64,000 nucleotides of DNA from Tricholoma matsutake (taxonomy: Eukaryota; Basidiomycota; Agaricomycetes; Agaricales; Tricholomataceae): positions 9,920,001-9,984,000 of the forward strand of contig AP026542.1 in NCBI GenBank assembly GCA_026075535.2. The letters run 5' to 3'. The notes below the pieces were generated by a model. The model was not told the DNA's origin, did no database searches, and saw only the letters and a list, made by a program, of their open reading frames with translations. The position numbers and the translations under genes were made by a program. Numbering within the stretch: position 1 is the first letter of the stretch; the number at the start of each line of letters is the position of its first letter. Of the stretch, positions 22,641 through 33,738 are shown piece by piece.

Positions 22641-25483
22641 GCTTGAACAACAAGGTGGACCTATCACCGAGTCCTGTCTATCATAAGCACAAAATTGGTA
22701 ATGTAGTAGTAAGCCACATACTGCAAGAATGCTTCTGGCATCCACAACCCTTGCCCAATCTCAGTTGGAAAGCTTGAAAGCAGCCCATGGATCTTCTTTA
22801 TGACTTGTCTGTCATGATGCAGAGTTGTTATTGGACTGTACAACTGATCTGTGGATGTGATGAACAGATCAATGGCCTGGGTAGATGTCAGCTGTCAATA
22901 GATATGGAAACCCTCTTGTCTGACTCATGTGTCATAATTTATAAGAACAATCAAGCATTTTATGAGCTGATGATCCCCATCGAGTATTGCCATGTAATGG
23001 GATTTGGAGCAGGGTTGTGATCTTGCACTGTATTTGAAGCTTATCAAAATATTCGATTTGCTGTCCTGAACACTGGATCTGTATAATGTTGTCAGATGAT
23101 AAGCCTTCCTAGTTGGTGTGAATGCTTACCTTAATGGCGAGGGTGCAGATGGCAGCAACAACATTAAGGGATCCTCCCAACACATGGTTACCCAGTAATT
23201 CAGGATCATGCTCCCAAATGGCATTTGCAGTCTCAATTGCGGCGATCTTTGTGATATGGGTTATCACCGCGGCATTTGCCAGGTTCACGACATGTTCAAG
23301 ACACCTGGAATGGTAAGTTTGTAATACTTTGCAACAAAGACATCTACTCATGGGAGCTGGTTTTCATTTGCATTCCATTCAAGTTGTCAGCAATTGTGTT
23401 GTTGCTCAATGGTCTTGCAGCTTGTGCCATTGTTTGAAGCATTGTCGAGAGTAACAGTCTGAAGCTGTAATCCAGCAGTCTGGGTTACCAACAATCTTAT
23501 CAAATGGACAAAAGAAGACTTACCTTTGAACTTTCCTTATTCATAATCCCAATGTGGTTGCAAAGCCCTACAAAATACTTTCCCAAGTTCATGCCACTGT
23601 GCTTGCCTGATATCAGCTGAAATCCTACCACTTCCGATCACAGCTTCCATACACCCTGCTTGACATCAATCCAGTGAGCTGTCATACCAAGAAACACTCC
23701 TTTTGTATTGTCTGCTGTCCATCCATCACTCATTGTTGCAATTCTCCCTGGTGCAGCCTGTATACATGGCAATTTGGTAAGTTGCAATTTGATGCTGGTG
23801 TCACATTCAACTCACTGTGATCTGTATCTTCAGCTGCTTCAACTGCTTGATGAACTGATTGTGAATATACACAGATACACTGTGTGTTGTTGGTAAGTCC
23901 TGTTTGATTGTTTTTGGTCTCATGATGATGAGACAATTTCTAAATGATGCCTTGTTTGCAACCGCTGGCGACTATTGAGAGCATGCTTAGTTTCTTCAAC
24001 TGCCACCCAGTTAAATTATGGTCACACACCTGGTCATCACAAGTGACAAATTTGGCCACCACCTCAAGTATACCATCATGACTGAACTTCTTTACATGGT
24101 CTTGCTTGACAACAACTCCATCCAGCTTCTTCTGTACTTGTGTCTTTGGATCCTTCCCTGCCTTAATGCCCTTCAAGATAGGCAGCAGAATTGCCCTGTG
24201 GTTAAGAGGTATCTTTGCATCTTCACACCACTTCTTATACAGTTCATAGTGCTGACAGATGTGCTGGTGGCAGGAGGAATTGCTTCCAGTAAAGAAGGTT
24301 TTCCTCAAACCCTTCAATTTCACTATTTTATCATCCGCTCTACACTGCAGTAAGCATCTGCATCACTTGAAGATATTATGAGAGTGCTCACTTGCATACC
24401 AGACACCATCTTCCCTTCACTGTCTCCACAACACTGCCCCTTGTGAACTGGACAGTTACAAGGTCCAAAAATATTGTTGATAAGTCTTTCATGGAGTCTT
24501 TCTTCACATGTAGCTCAGGTGGTGCCTCAATGCAGTGGTGGTCATCAAGGCCACTTTCATGGTTGCTCTCGGCCTACCTCCCCTGTGAGTCTATAGTAGC
24601 AATGTAGGTGTATCATCACGTACCTCATCATTCCCTTCTTCAAGCTCATCACCACTGCCCTCTTCCTCTTCAATGTGCTCTGGCTCCATGACCCTTTCCT
24701 CATCCTCATGTACTTTGGGATCGACATGCTTCTTTCGCTTATGTGGTTTCCATTTTGGGTGAGATGGGGCATCTGATGAGCTGTCGCTGTCATTATCGCT
24801 GGAGCTTTCATCTGAAACATGCCGCTTGTTGCCTTTCCCCTTGACTTGTGAAGTTTTACCTGGGGTTTTCTTTGCTGGTGTGAACTTTTTTGAAGCTGCA
24901 GTCTTTCCTTTCTTTGGTCTGCGGTCTTTCCTTTCTTGGGTCGTGCCATGTTGAAATAGTATATGATGACCAATTGCATGTTAAATAGTCACACTTTGTT
25001 TGGTAAATGATGTTTGTATTGTTTGTTGGGAATCTTTTTCTACTTCAACAGAATGATTTTAAGTAGGCATAGATACAATTTATGTATATTTCACCTCAAC
25101 CTCCACCTAGGCCAGTTCAGACCAGTTGTAACTGGTTTTGAATGGTTTGATGTAGTATTGAGTTTGTGAAACTGCAACTGGTTGCCTCCTGAGAATTTGA
25201 TGAACTGCAACCGGTGGTCCAGTTTTTTTTTGGTTAGGTTTGGTCCAGTTACCAGTTTTTTTTGGTTCGACAAACTGGACTTTTAAACACTAAGAATATC
25301 AATAAACAAATAACAATACAACACAAATGTTCTTTTCATTCAACAATCAAGCCAATTTTAACTGGATGTGCCACAGTTGCAACAAGAACTCATTGATTAT
25401 TTGTGATTGTGATTTCATTTCTGATTGGACTGCCCACAACTGGTAACAACCAGTCAAAACCTATTTTAGAAAGTTCTGACATA

Positions 25484-26860
25484 AGTGCCATGTTTGGCAT
25501 CACTGTGTTTTCTGACAGTTTGTAACCAGTTGGGAGCAGAGTGGGGGCAACTTTGGCATTTGTCATCTTGAACCTCTTGAGCACTTTGATGAGATATTCA
25601 GTTTAGTTTGACTTTATTTGCAGTCTGGGTGATGCGCATGCCTAAGAATTCCATGACTTTTTTAGTACTATGGCACTCCCAATGCTTTAGACAAGCATTC
25701 TTCTTTTCATCCACAAGTTTCTTGTTTTTCCCCATGAACAAGCCATCATCAACATAGACCAGCACAATAACAATGCTGCCTGTCTTAGGATCCTTGTGTA
25801 TGAAAATGCCAGCATCAGAGCTGGTGTGCATGAACCCACTGGTGTGCATAAATGCCTCTAGCTCTTTCCACCATGCTAGTGAGGCCTGTTTAAGGCCATA
25901 CAATGCTCAGCATGAGCACATTACTTTGTGCTCTTTTCCCTCGAGTCTGAAACCCTCGGGTTGATCCATATAGATCTCCTCATCTAGTTTGCCATATAAA
26001 AATGTGGTTTTTACATCTCCAGTCATATACATGCCTTCTAGAGATGCAAGTGCAAACATGAGGTGTATGGTCTCATAGTGGACTACTGGTGAGAAAATCT
26101 CATCAAAGTCAACACCTTCAACTTGTGAAAAGCCTTTGGCCACAAGTCTGGCTTGTTTTCTTCTGTCCAATTTCATGGAGAAAACCCATCTATTTTTGAT
26201 CATTTTTTGATCATGTGGAAGATTGACAATGTCATGGACTTGTCGCTTGTGAAGAGCCTCTAATTCTTCACAACAAGCCTGTTTCCACTCAAGTTGCTGC
26301 TGCTGTGGTAGGCATGCAATATCACAAAATTGGTTTGGAACTTGGCTTATTTCACTTGATGGTGTGACTGCTTTTGACAACAGCCAGCAAATAAGCTTAT
26401 CTCCACCTTCCTTGGTTATCTTTTAAATATAACCTGCTTCATCCAGTTCCCCCATTGGGTGATCATGTTCTTGATTATTGGAATCGGGCACACTCTTGTG
26501 GGGTGCCAAACTCAGTCCACCAACCAGTTCTTGCTGTTGAGATTGTGGTCGTGTTCAGTTATGATCTGAATCTTGACCCACAGATCTCTTCCAATATCGA
26601 TCACATGTAATGTCTCTCTCTATGTCAGAGGGGAGTTGCTTCTCTCCATAGGTATTGCCAGGATGGTTTGGGATGTTCCTCTGCCTGCCTGATTGACAGG
26701 GCAATTGCTGCCATTCCTGTTGATCATCATGTTGATAGGTTGTCCCCTCAGCTCAAAGGCCAATTCACCATTTCAGCCACATTCTAATCACATCGGATAA
26801 CTCGCACAAGGTCCCAGAAGCAGCACGACCACTCCTGACCAAGTCTACCAAGCACGATAT
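25484..26860 (-). pseudogene. Copia-A reverse transcriptase
   Basis: From the linker (26860-26380), then EWKQACCEELEALHKRQVHD, IKNRWVFSMKLDRRKQARLV, VDFDEIFSPVV, TGDVKTTFLYGKLDEEIYMD, MYGLKQASLAWWKEL and the catalytic box VLVYVDDGLFMGKN. The last part, RFKMTNAKVAPTLLPTGYKL to NMAL, ends at the TA-target MITE. A stop follows HKVMCSC at 25906 and others lie in the linker. Confidence 0.93.
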
Positions 26861-26870
26861 CATATTGAAC

Positions 26871-27130
26871 ATGGTCGAGCATCATCGAACATCATTGAAC
26901 ATGGTTGAACATCATTGAATGTGGTTGAACATCGTTGAATGTGGTTGAACATTGTTGAACATGATTGAACATCATCGAGCATCGTCAAACACGGTCGAGC
27001 ATCATCGAACATCGTCAAATGCAGTCGAGCATCATCGAACATTGTCAAACATGGTCAAGCATCATTGAGCATGATCGAGCATCATATCAAACATGATTGA
27101 ACATTGTCAAGCATCACCGAGCATCATTGA
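26871..27130. repeat. degenerate tandem array of GAACATCATTGAACATGGTT-type units
   Basis: About 20 variants of a 12-14-bp unit, (C/T)GA(A/G)CATCATTGAACATGG and similar. Most differences are C/T or A/G, as if CG sites had decayed (TCGAAC beside TTGAAC). The array abuts the point where Copia-A coding resumes. Confidence 0.8.
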
Positions 27131-28020
27131 TCGATATTGAGAGACTGTGAGTGACATCGGGCACTGCATTTGTTATTTATATGGTGGAATACCATGCACC
27201 AGGAAGTATTCCAACTTGTGCTCAAACCTGCTGATTGTAGGTCAGCCTCATTCCAAGTCCCTATTGCACACAGAACCCACTGGACGCATTATTGCAAGAC
27301 TTAGCGCAGTTTATACACAAAGGACAGTCCCCTTTTAGTTCTATACCCTTTATTACTCGTTCATCATATGATATATATCTTTCTTGTTTGGATTCCAGTC
27401 TCCTTTTTGGCCTTGTGCCTTAACTCATATCTTTTGCCTCATGTTCTACACATGTTCTCTAGCCTTTTTAGGTACTTTCTTTATTTTATATAAAAAGATG
27501 TACTAGATACAAAGAAAAAGAAGAAAGTCATCATCTTCCTCCCAGATCACAGTGATTTGAGAGTTTGGTTTAGTCTTATTCAGTCCGAAGTTTGGTGTTT
27601 TATGCTAAACTTCCTCAAAATGCCTTGCATTACACTATTTTCACTCTTGCTTCGCTCGATTAGCCTATTCTTCACTTCTACTACTCGTCTAGTCCCCTGA
27701 TCTTGTGTCCAAACATATCTACCCACTCGAAATTACTTGAAACCTCTTTGAAAAACATCGCAACACCTTGCAAATCATCACAACATCTCACAAATCATTG
27801 CAACCCCTCAAAAATCATTGCAACCCCTCAAAAATCATTGCAAGTCTTCGAAACACATTCTTTTAGCCTTGAACTGCTTCAACAAGCAGTTGTTCTATGA
27901 CTATTTGAAGGTCGGTCTGACAGGTGATATCTAGAGGGCCTTGCATCCTTCCTCTGACTTGTGTTATACCATCTGAAGCCTTTTTGTGGGTTTTGTTTGG
28001 GTTTCTGGGTTGAGCATCAT
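26871..28020 (-). mobile_element. AT-rich insert in Copia-A between integrase and RT (ends approximate)
   Basis: Copia-A coding stops making sense after TTEDFHPRH (28023) and resumes with VRSGRAASGT near 26840. The roughly 1.1 kb between reads, in reverse, like the insert at 21290-22640, starting at GATGATGCTCAACCC. It ends in a long array of TGATGCTCGACCATGTT-like units. No protein-coding content. Type unresolved (solo LTR or MITE); target duplicate not found. Confidence 0.6.
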
Positions 28021-28022
28021 CA

Positions 28023-29327
28023 ATGTCTTGGATGAAAGTCCTCAGTGGTTACTGGAGGTGGTGGAGGAGGAGTGTCAGTCACATTGTCATGCACCTTTTG
28101 CTCACTTGGTACATCATCATCATCTTTTTCTGATGACAGAGGAAGGGGCAGATTTTGTGGCAGTATAGAATCATTGCCATCCATTCCAGATGAGTGGTCA
28201 TTATCTTCTGGTTCTGGAGGTGGAAAATCACCAAGGTCTGTCTTGGCAGGAGTTTTAGCTCTGGGACAGCATGGGAACAATGTTTCATCAAATAGTGCTG
28301 TAGCACCAATGAATATAGTGCCACTAAGTCAGATGAAACAGTATGCTTTAATGCCATCTTATAATCCAAGGTATGTCATTAACTCTGATCGAGGAGCTAA
28401 TGTGGTTGGACATTTCTCCTTGGGTAGATAGATGTAAGCACTGCAACCAAAGACCTTCAGATTGTTTAGATCTGGGCAGACTTTATTCAGGTCCTCAAAA
28501 GGTGTCAGCCATTTCAGGCACCTTATTGGGGTTCAGTTGTATAGGTGTGTTGCATGTTCAATGCAAAATTCCCACCATGATTGTGGTAGACAAGTGGTAA
28601 ATTGCAGGGTTTGTGACTTTTCCATTATTGTCCTTATGGTGGGCTCTGCGTGCCCATTCTGTTGGTGAATGTGGGGTGCAGACATCTCTATTTTGATGCC
28701 AAAATTCTTGAGCATATTTTGTAGCTCACAATATTTGAACTCCCCCCCTGGATCAACATGCCAGCACTTGATTGTAGCACCATACTGGGTCAAAGCCATT
28801 GCCTGAAATTGTCTAGTCGCCGCAGCAGCATCAGACTTCTTTCTAAGGCACTGGACCCAGATATGTGACATTTTGTCATCTAGAAATACAATGAAGTATT
28901 CATGTTTGTGGTATGATAGTACTGGGAGTTCCTTTAGATTGGAATATATTAATTCAAAGGATTTCTCTGTGCATGAATTTGATTCAGGAAAAGATTTCGA
29001 TGTCATTTTCCCTTCAGCCCACCCTGGACATATAATTTTATCTTTAGGAATAATTAAATTCCTTGGGAATTTTATAGTGCTGTTAGGCATTTTCCCTAGC
29101 GCCTCCTTGGATGGGTGTCCAAGTCACCTATGCCAAGTCAAGTAGTCAGCAACATACATGGTTACAACATTGATCCTCTTGGTGCTCAATATATGAGTCC
29201 GAGCCCAACAGATCGTGTCGCGTCTCCTAAGAGGGACACAATCTAATATTGGGTTTCCTTTCTCAAAAAATGAAATGTGTGTGGAGGAACCACACACATC
29301 ACTTCTGTCTTGTAAAAAGATGTCCAT
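28023..29327 (-). pseudogene. Copia-A integrase and linker
   Basis: From 29327 the pre-integrase segment, then the core at 29090: FELIYSNLKELPVLSYHKHE, YFIVFLDDKMSHIWVQCL, WHVDPGGEFKYCELQNMLKN, SAPHIHQQNGHAEPTIRTIM. D, D and E positions are present, with DPGGEF in place of the common DNGGEF. An acidic/Pro-rich linker (PPPEPEDNDHSSGMDGNDS) follows and is cut by the AT-rich insert at about 28020. Small frame breaks occur near 29100 and 28530. Confidence 0.9.
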
Positions 29328-29375
29328 TGACAGTAGTCAAGTACTACAGTCAGGTATGTAGTAGATGGGGTATAA

Positions 29376-30963
29376 TCATGTTTCATGTGTCTCTGACTTT
29401 CTGTGACATACTACCTGATGTCTAATGAAGACTGCTCCTTTTCCTACTATATGAGTAGTACCTGTGGCTGTTTGAACCAAGGTAGAGTCCTTTCTTGGTA
29501 AAGGCTTGTAAGAAGCAAAATCTTTCATTTCACCAGTGAAGTGCTTTGATGTGCCTGAATCCATGATCCAGTCAGCACCTTTCTTACAATTTCTGTTTGC
29601 ACACATAACACATATATTAAGATCTAAATAGTTCCATGATACATTTAATAGCGGTAAGATTTCACATAAAAAGTTCACTGTAATCATTGGAATATTAATC
29701 TTTGTGCTTGTGGCAGGAAAAAGGACTGACCTGTCATCATATCCACCTGTTTCAAGCAGTTCATCAATGAGCATCTCATCGACAGCCTTCCACACTTCTT
29801 CATCAGAAACTGGAGGCTCTGATCCAAGGGAGACAGTATTGTCTTTGACCTCCATGATCCTAGGTTCTTCTGGTTCTTCTGGTTCTTCCAGTTTGATCCT
29901 CCTTCTCTTACCTTCTTGCACCATCAGGTGCTCTTCCAGTGGTTGCAGATTTTTTGTGCTGCGTGGAAGTTGCATTTGCTCGAGGGTGTCTTGAGCTTGC
30001 TGATATTTGGTGTAAACCAAATGAGAGGTAGAGGCCATGCCAGTATATGCCTGTGCAGGCAGTCAGCGGCAAGGGTCCCTTGTGGGAGTGTGGTCACACT
30101 GTTCAATGTGCTGAATGAGTGGCATTGGCAGTATGATGGTGCCATTACCATTTATGGTGGTAAAGGCACTAGAGGCAAGGTGGGTATGCTTCTCTTTGGG
30201 CTTATCCTCCTTAGTCTTTTTGTTTCTGCATTGTCCACGCTTTCAGGATGACTCTCCATTGTTGTCTTGCCCTTTATTTGGGGTTTCCCCTTTTGCACTT
30301 GACAGTGGAAAGCTTATTGGCCTGAGGCAGGCTGGTGGGCTTTCCAACTGCCATGCACCTAGAGGCTTCAGTGACAATGGAGTCCTTGACATGTTTGAAT
30401 GTCAAGGCACTAGTAGCAGTCATGTTAAGGACTGTGGCAGATAATGAATCATACTCATGCAGCATTGCAGCAAGTAGGATCATCACCTGTACTAGTTCAG
30501 GAATGGTGACATTGGCAGCCATGAGGGGCTCAAACTTGTCAGCCATTTAAGCGATCTCTGGCACTGGGTTTGCAGCTTGGATTTTGATCACTATTGCAGA
30601 CCTAAAGTCTGCAAAGACTTGGGAGGGGCCATCAACACCATAATCAGTGCGAATGAGGTCCCACACCTCCTCAGCAGTGTCCTTGGTGTTGGCATGCTGC
30701 CAAATGGAGGGGGCCAGGTGAAGCACTAGGCTACCAATTGCCTGGTCATTTTTGTTGCTCCAGGTCTGGAGCTTGGCAGTAGCATCCACTACAAGAGTAG
30801 CATTTGTCACTGTCAAAGGAGGTGCTGGAGGTGGTTTGACTTCTGCCCCACTAGTTATCTGCCATAGGCCTTGAGACCTGAGCCACACCTTCATTGAGTC
30901 AGCCCATTGAATGTAATTTGATCCATCGAAAGTTTGTACAAGTTTCTCAAGAGTTGAAGACAT
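29376..30963 (-). pseudogene. Copia-A gag and protease
   Basis: Start MSSTLEKLVQTFDGSNYIQW at 30963, a Retrotran_gag-type N-terminus (MKVWLRSQGLWQITSG). It is broken by TAA just before MADKFEPLMA (30546). Gag continues to KCKRGNPK; a CCHC knuckle was not found. The later stretch (30038-29376) has a Glu/Pro-rich spacer and the protease site DWIMDSGTSKHFTGEMKDF near 29520-29575. Confidence 0.88.
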
Positions 30964-31213
30964 GATCTTTGATGGCGGCTGGTAAAAGTGCTCAATCAGT
31001 CTTTTTACTCAATAAAACACATTTTAATGATCTCAGGAAAAAGCACTCCTTCAGAGTGTGTAACCCTAGTCAACCTAGGTTTTAAGTGCAGCTCACAGGG
31101 AGCACAATGCAGCTTGCAGGGAGTGCAATGCAGCTCACAAAGAGCACAAGGTTATAATTTGGAGACTATGATGTCAACATTGTTTGCAGCCAGTTAAGGT
31201 GTGTTTGCGACAT

Positions 31214-31233
31214 GCCCAGCAGGGCCTATAACC
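31214..31233 (-). other. Copia-A primer-binding site, half-tRNA(iMet) type
   Basis: Directly after the 5' LTR the element strand reads GGTTATAGGCCC. It matches the complement of the initiator tRNA-Met anticodon stem-loop at all but one position, and lies at the same place as the cleaner GGTTATGGGCC of Copia-B. Confidence 0.7.
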
Positions 31234-31516
31234 TGTTGGAGCAGACTATATATGCTGCACAGCAGAAGAGACAACAAGTTCCTTACAACCTACCTGGGGT
31301 TTAGTAAGACTTACAGCTAGGGTTAGCAGAAGTAAGAACACTAAGAACACTGTATTCCTAGTATGGTACAGGTTCTCCTTATATACATAAATATAAGGCA
31401 GTCACATGACTCAGGAATGTGTTTACCACATGTATGCACAGTAAGCACAGTAATATGTGTATGCTGCATGTATTGCCTCATGTATACAGCATGCATCATG
31501 GGGATTAATTTCAACA
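31234..31516 (-). repeat. Copia-A 5' LTR
   Basis: 283-bp direct repeat of 3119-3393, followed by TSD AATCC (31517-31521). It contains a short extra AAGAACACT duplicate relative to the other copy. Confidence 0.95.
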
Positions 31517-31521
31517 AATCC

Positions 31522-32693
31522 CACAATAAATGGCCTTGGATTTGACTAAGGTAGATCTCATTCAGAATCAACTTGATCACGTGAAATGAGTGACATTCTC
31601 CAAATCATAATTGCCATTTGGCTAGACAACATTTTGAAAATTGTGGCCCCACAGAAATGTTTCAAAATGTCTTCCCTCAAGATATGTCACTTCACTTTCT
31701 CCAAAAGTGGTGAGGCTGAGTTGCCATTAGGTTTATGAGCATTGAATCTGGCTGCTGTGACCATGTTGTCACATCCAGAAGTTCTTGCTTCGAGAAACTT
31801 AATGGCAGCTTCCACAGTCAAGTTTTTCCTATTGTAAATTCATTAGCACCTGGAATACTATGGTTTAAATAACTCTGTGGGAAGGGATTTTTTGATAATG
31901 TGCTGTTAAGAAACTTCAGCAGAAGTCTGTTGAAATATCACCCATTTCACATGATCAAGTTGGTTCTGAATGAGATCTACCTTAATTATAATGTATATAA
32001 AGAGTTCCCTATTATCAGAATTGGGGAAACACAAGCTGAGCGACAGCTAGAGTAGTTTTCTGCATTGTCATCCTGTTTTGGATGCTGTGTCACAGAAAAG
32101 TAATGACACATGACATTGGTGAGCTATGGATGTCTTCTACCTTATATACAACACACAGATAGGTAAGCTACACTGTATCAAATGATATAGTCTATCAAAC
32201 ACATACATTGTGTCAAGTGATATGGGTTTGGTGGACACTGTTGAATGCTCTATATATATGTACCTACTATACACTGTGAGACTGGTGGGGTATGAATTTC
32301 TGCTGTTTAAGTAATAAAATAGGAAATGTCTAATATAAATGGCTGAATATATGGTGGATGAATTTGGGATGAAAATTCATCCCATATATTTCAGCCATCC
32401 AAGGGATGGAATTCATATGTGTTACCTTACAAATTTTTCATAACCTAATGGGATTAAATTTCATTTGACAAGGGGATGAAATACAGGGGATGATTTTAAT
32501 CCAAGATGAGGGTATGGATTTCAACCATCTAACATATAAACTTTCATCAAGTTTTTCAACAATTTAATGGTATTTCCTGCCCCAAAGGTGTGGATTACAG
32601 GGTGTTTTTCAGCCTGAGATAGAATATAAATTTCATACCATTATGAGGTGCTTTTAGTAGGTAAATTTCTTCCCTTAAAGGTTGAATTGACTG
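31522..32693. other. AT-rich noncoding DNA between Copia-A and the palindromic MITE
   Basis: No ORF of note. An inverted repeat of about 43 bp (31548-31590 and 31942-31984, built around GGTAGATCTCATTCAGAATC, a few mismatches) encloses about 350 bp and may be an old MITE, though no target duplicate was found. 32340-32700 is rich in GATGAA/TTCATC short inverted motifs that resemble DNA at 43700-43990. The target duplicate of the next element is at 32694-32701. Confidence 0.5.
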
Positions 32694-32837
32694 TTCATAT
32701 CTAGTGTTGCCATGGCTTAAGCTGACTTAAGCTAAGGTTTTTTGCTATCTTGGGAAATAAATTACGTAAAATTACCAAAATATTTGAGGAGCTAGATCCC
32801 ATCAAAAGCTGAGGGGTCTACTGCCAACTCTAAGCAA

Positions 32838-33169
32838 TAAGCTAAGTGGCCATTATGTTAAACCAAGATGTGAGAAGGATGGAAATTCTTATATAATTGT
32901 TTTATTTTTAATATGAATTTCCATGTTTGGGGAAGAACCTTTGGTTCTTTCTTCCTCGTCACTGTGTGACTACACCAAGCTTGGAAATGAGAATTTTTAT
33001 GTGTAAATGAGACTTGAAATGGCTGTGTGAAGCCAATCATTTTCAGAGTCTCTGAATTCTTGAACAACTTAAGTTCAGCTTGGAAATCAAGGAAGAAGTC
33101 AGAAGATTCTGAGCACAAGGAATAGGTCAAATTGGACCATATTTCAATGGATGCAAATCCAGACTATAC
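32838..33169 (-). repeat. YR element terminal repeat, copy A1
   Basis: About 332 bp, repeated directly at 33409-33738 with few differences. The shared inner end is ...CAAATCCAGACTATAC. Confidence 0.92.
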
Positions 33170-33196
33170 CAAATGCTATAAGGGATGGTGGGTGGG

Positions 33197-33408
33197 GAAA
33201 AGAAATTGGTAAAGACTTGCTTGATGAGGGAGTGACTATAGACGATACCAAAACTCAAAGCTCAACCAAGGCAAGGCATGTCAAAGTGGACAGTTTCCCA
33301 TGCCTGTGGCATGGGCGGTTAGTGGGCATCTTTCTCTCAACCACTCTCTTGGCTTATCCTATGATAACCACTTCACTGCTCATGCCTCGTGTCACCATTA
33401 TCTCAGAA
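33197..33408 (-). repeat. YR element terminal repeat, copy B1
   Basis: 212 bp, matching 38664-38799 but with about 76 extra bases bounded by CTCAACC repeats, so one copy has gained or lost that piece. It ends ...CCATTATCTCAGAA at the B1/A2 junction. Confidence 0.88.
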
Positions 33409-33738
33409 TAAGCTAAGTGGCTGTTATGTTAAACCAAGATATGAGAAGGATGGAAATTCTTATATAATTGTTTCATGTTTAATATGAATTTCCATGTTTG
33501 GGGAAGAACCTTTGGTTCTTTCTTCCTCATTGCTGTGACTACACCAAGCTTGGAAATGAGATTTTTTATGTGTAAATGAGACTTGAAATGGCCATGTGAA
33601 GCCAATCATTTTCAGAGTCTCTGAATTCTTGAACAACTTAAGTTCAGCTTGGAAATCAAGGAAGAAGTCAGAAGGTTCTGAGCACAAGGAATAGGTCAAA
33701 TTGGACCATATTTTGATGGATGCAAATCCAGACTATAC
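33409..33738 (-). repeat. YR element terminal repeat, copy A2
   Basis: 330-bp direct repeat of 32838-33169, located between B1 and the coding region. Confidence 0.92.

Larger units (their letters stand above)
20230..24949 (-). pseudogene. hAT transposase, broken, multi-exon
   Basis: Start MARPKKGKTADQRKERLQ at 24949, a basic N-terminus. 24323-23940 holds a BED-like zinc-finger segment (SSCHQHICQHYELYKKWCED). 23351-23109 has YHSRCLEHVVNLANAAVI, the mid-region of hAT proteins. Near 22960-22730 are HGNTRWG and DWARVVDARSILA, followed by a GTATGT donor. 21263 onward has LPAIEELQMMWEAKHDD and RLDKLSKYYSHFDQKPCYILAL. 20530-20230 encodes the C-terminal dimerisation domain (ILPIPASSVPCEQLFLAAKE, then a TGA-CAT where Arg-Arg is usual). 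It cannot make an active protein. Confidence 0.85.
19097..25292 (-). mobile_element. hAT transposon inserted in the TA-target MITE
   Basis: Ends TAGTGTTTAAAAGTCC(G/A)GTT on both sides in inverted orientation. The 8-bp TSD AGAATATC is at 19089-19096 and 25293-25300. Length 6196 bp including a nested AT-rich insert near 21.29-22.64 kb. The minus strand carries a broken transposase from about 24949 to 20230. Subterminal DNA on both sides is packed with ACTGGTT/AACCAGT copies, probable transposase-binding motifs as in other hAT elements. Confidence 0.92.
18645..25481. mobile_element. TA-target MITE (about 633 bp own sequence) carrying the hAT element
   Basis: Terminal inverted repeats TGTCAGAACTTTC, perfect over 13 bp and looser beyond, flanked by TA on both sides (18643-18644 and 25482-25483). 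Deleting the element and one TA restores the Copia-A frame, so the boundaries are exact. Own DNA is 18645-19096 plus 25301-25481 and codes for nothing. TA target use fits Tc1/mariner-like transposases or other TA-targeting fungal families; the ends alone do not decide. Confidence 0.85.
3119..31516 (-). mobile_element. Copia-A, Ty1/copia LTR retrotransposon, oldest host of the nest
   Basis: Outer element of the 28.4-kb nest. LTRs at 3119-3393 and 31234-31516 run TGTTGG...TCAACA. They are flanked by the same 5-bp target duplicate AATCC (3114-3118 and 31517-31521). Coding order on the minus strand is gag, protease, integrase, RT, RNase H, as in Ty1/copia. The body is split by Gypsy-1 in RNase H, by a TA-target MITE between RT and RNase H, and by an AT-rich insert between integrase and RT. 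Removing these leaves roughly 5.9 kb, normal for the order. Several premature stops make it inactive; it can only have been mobile before the later insertions. Confidence 0.93.
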
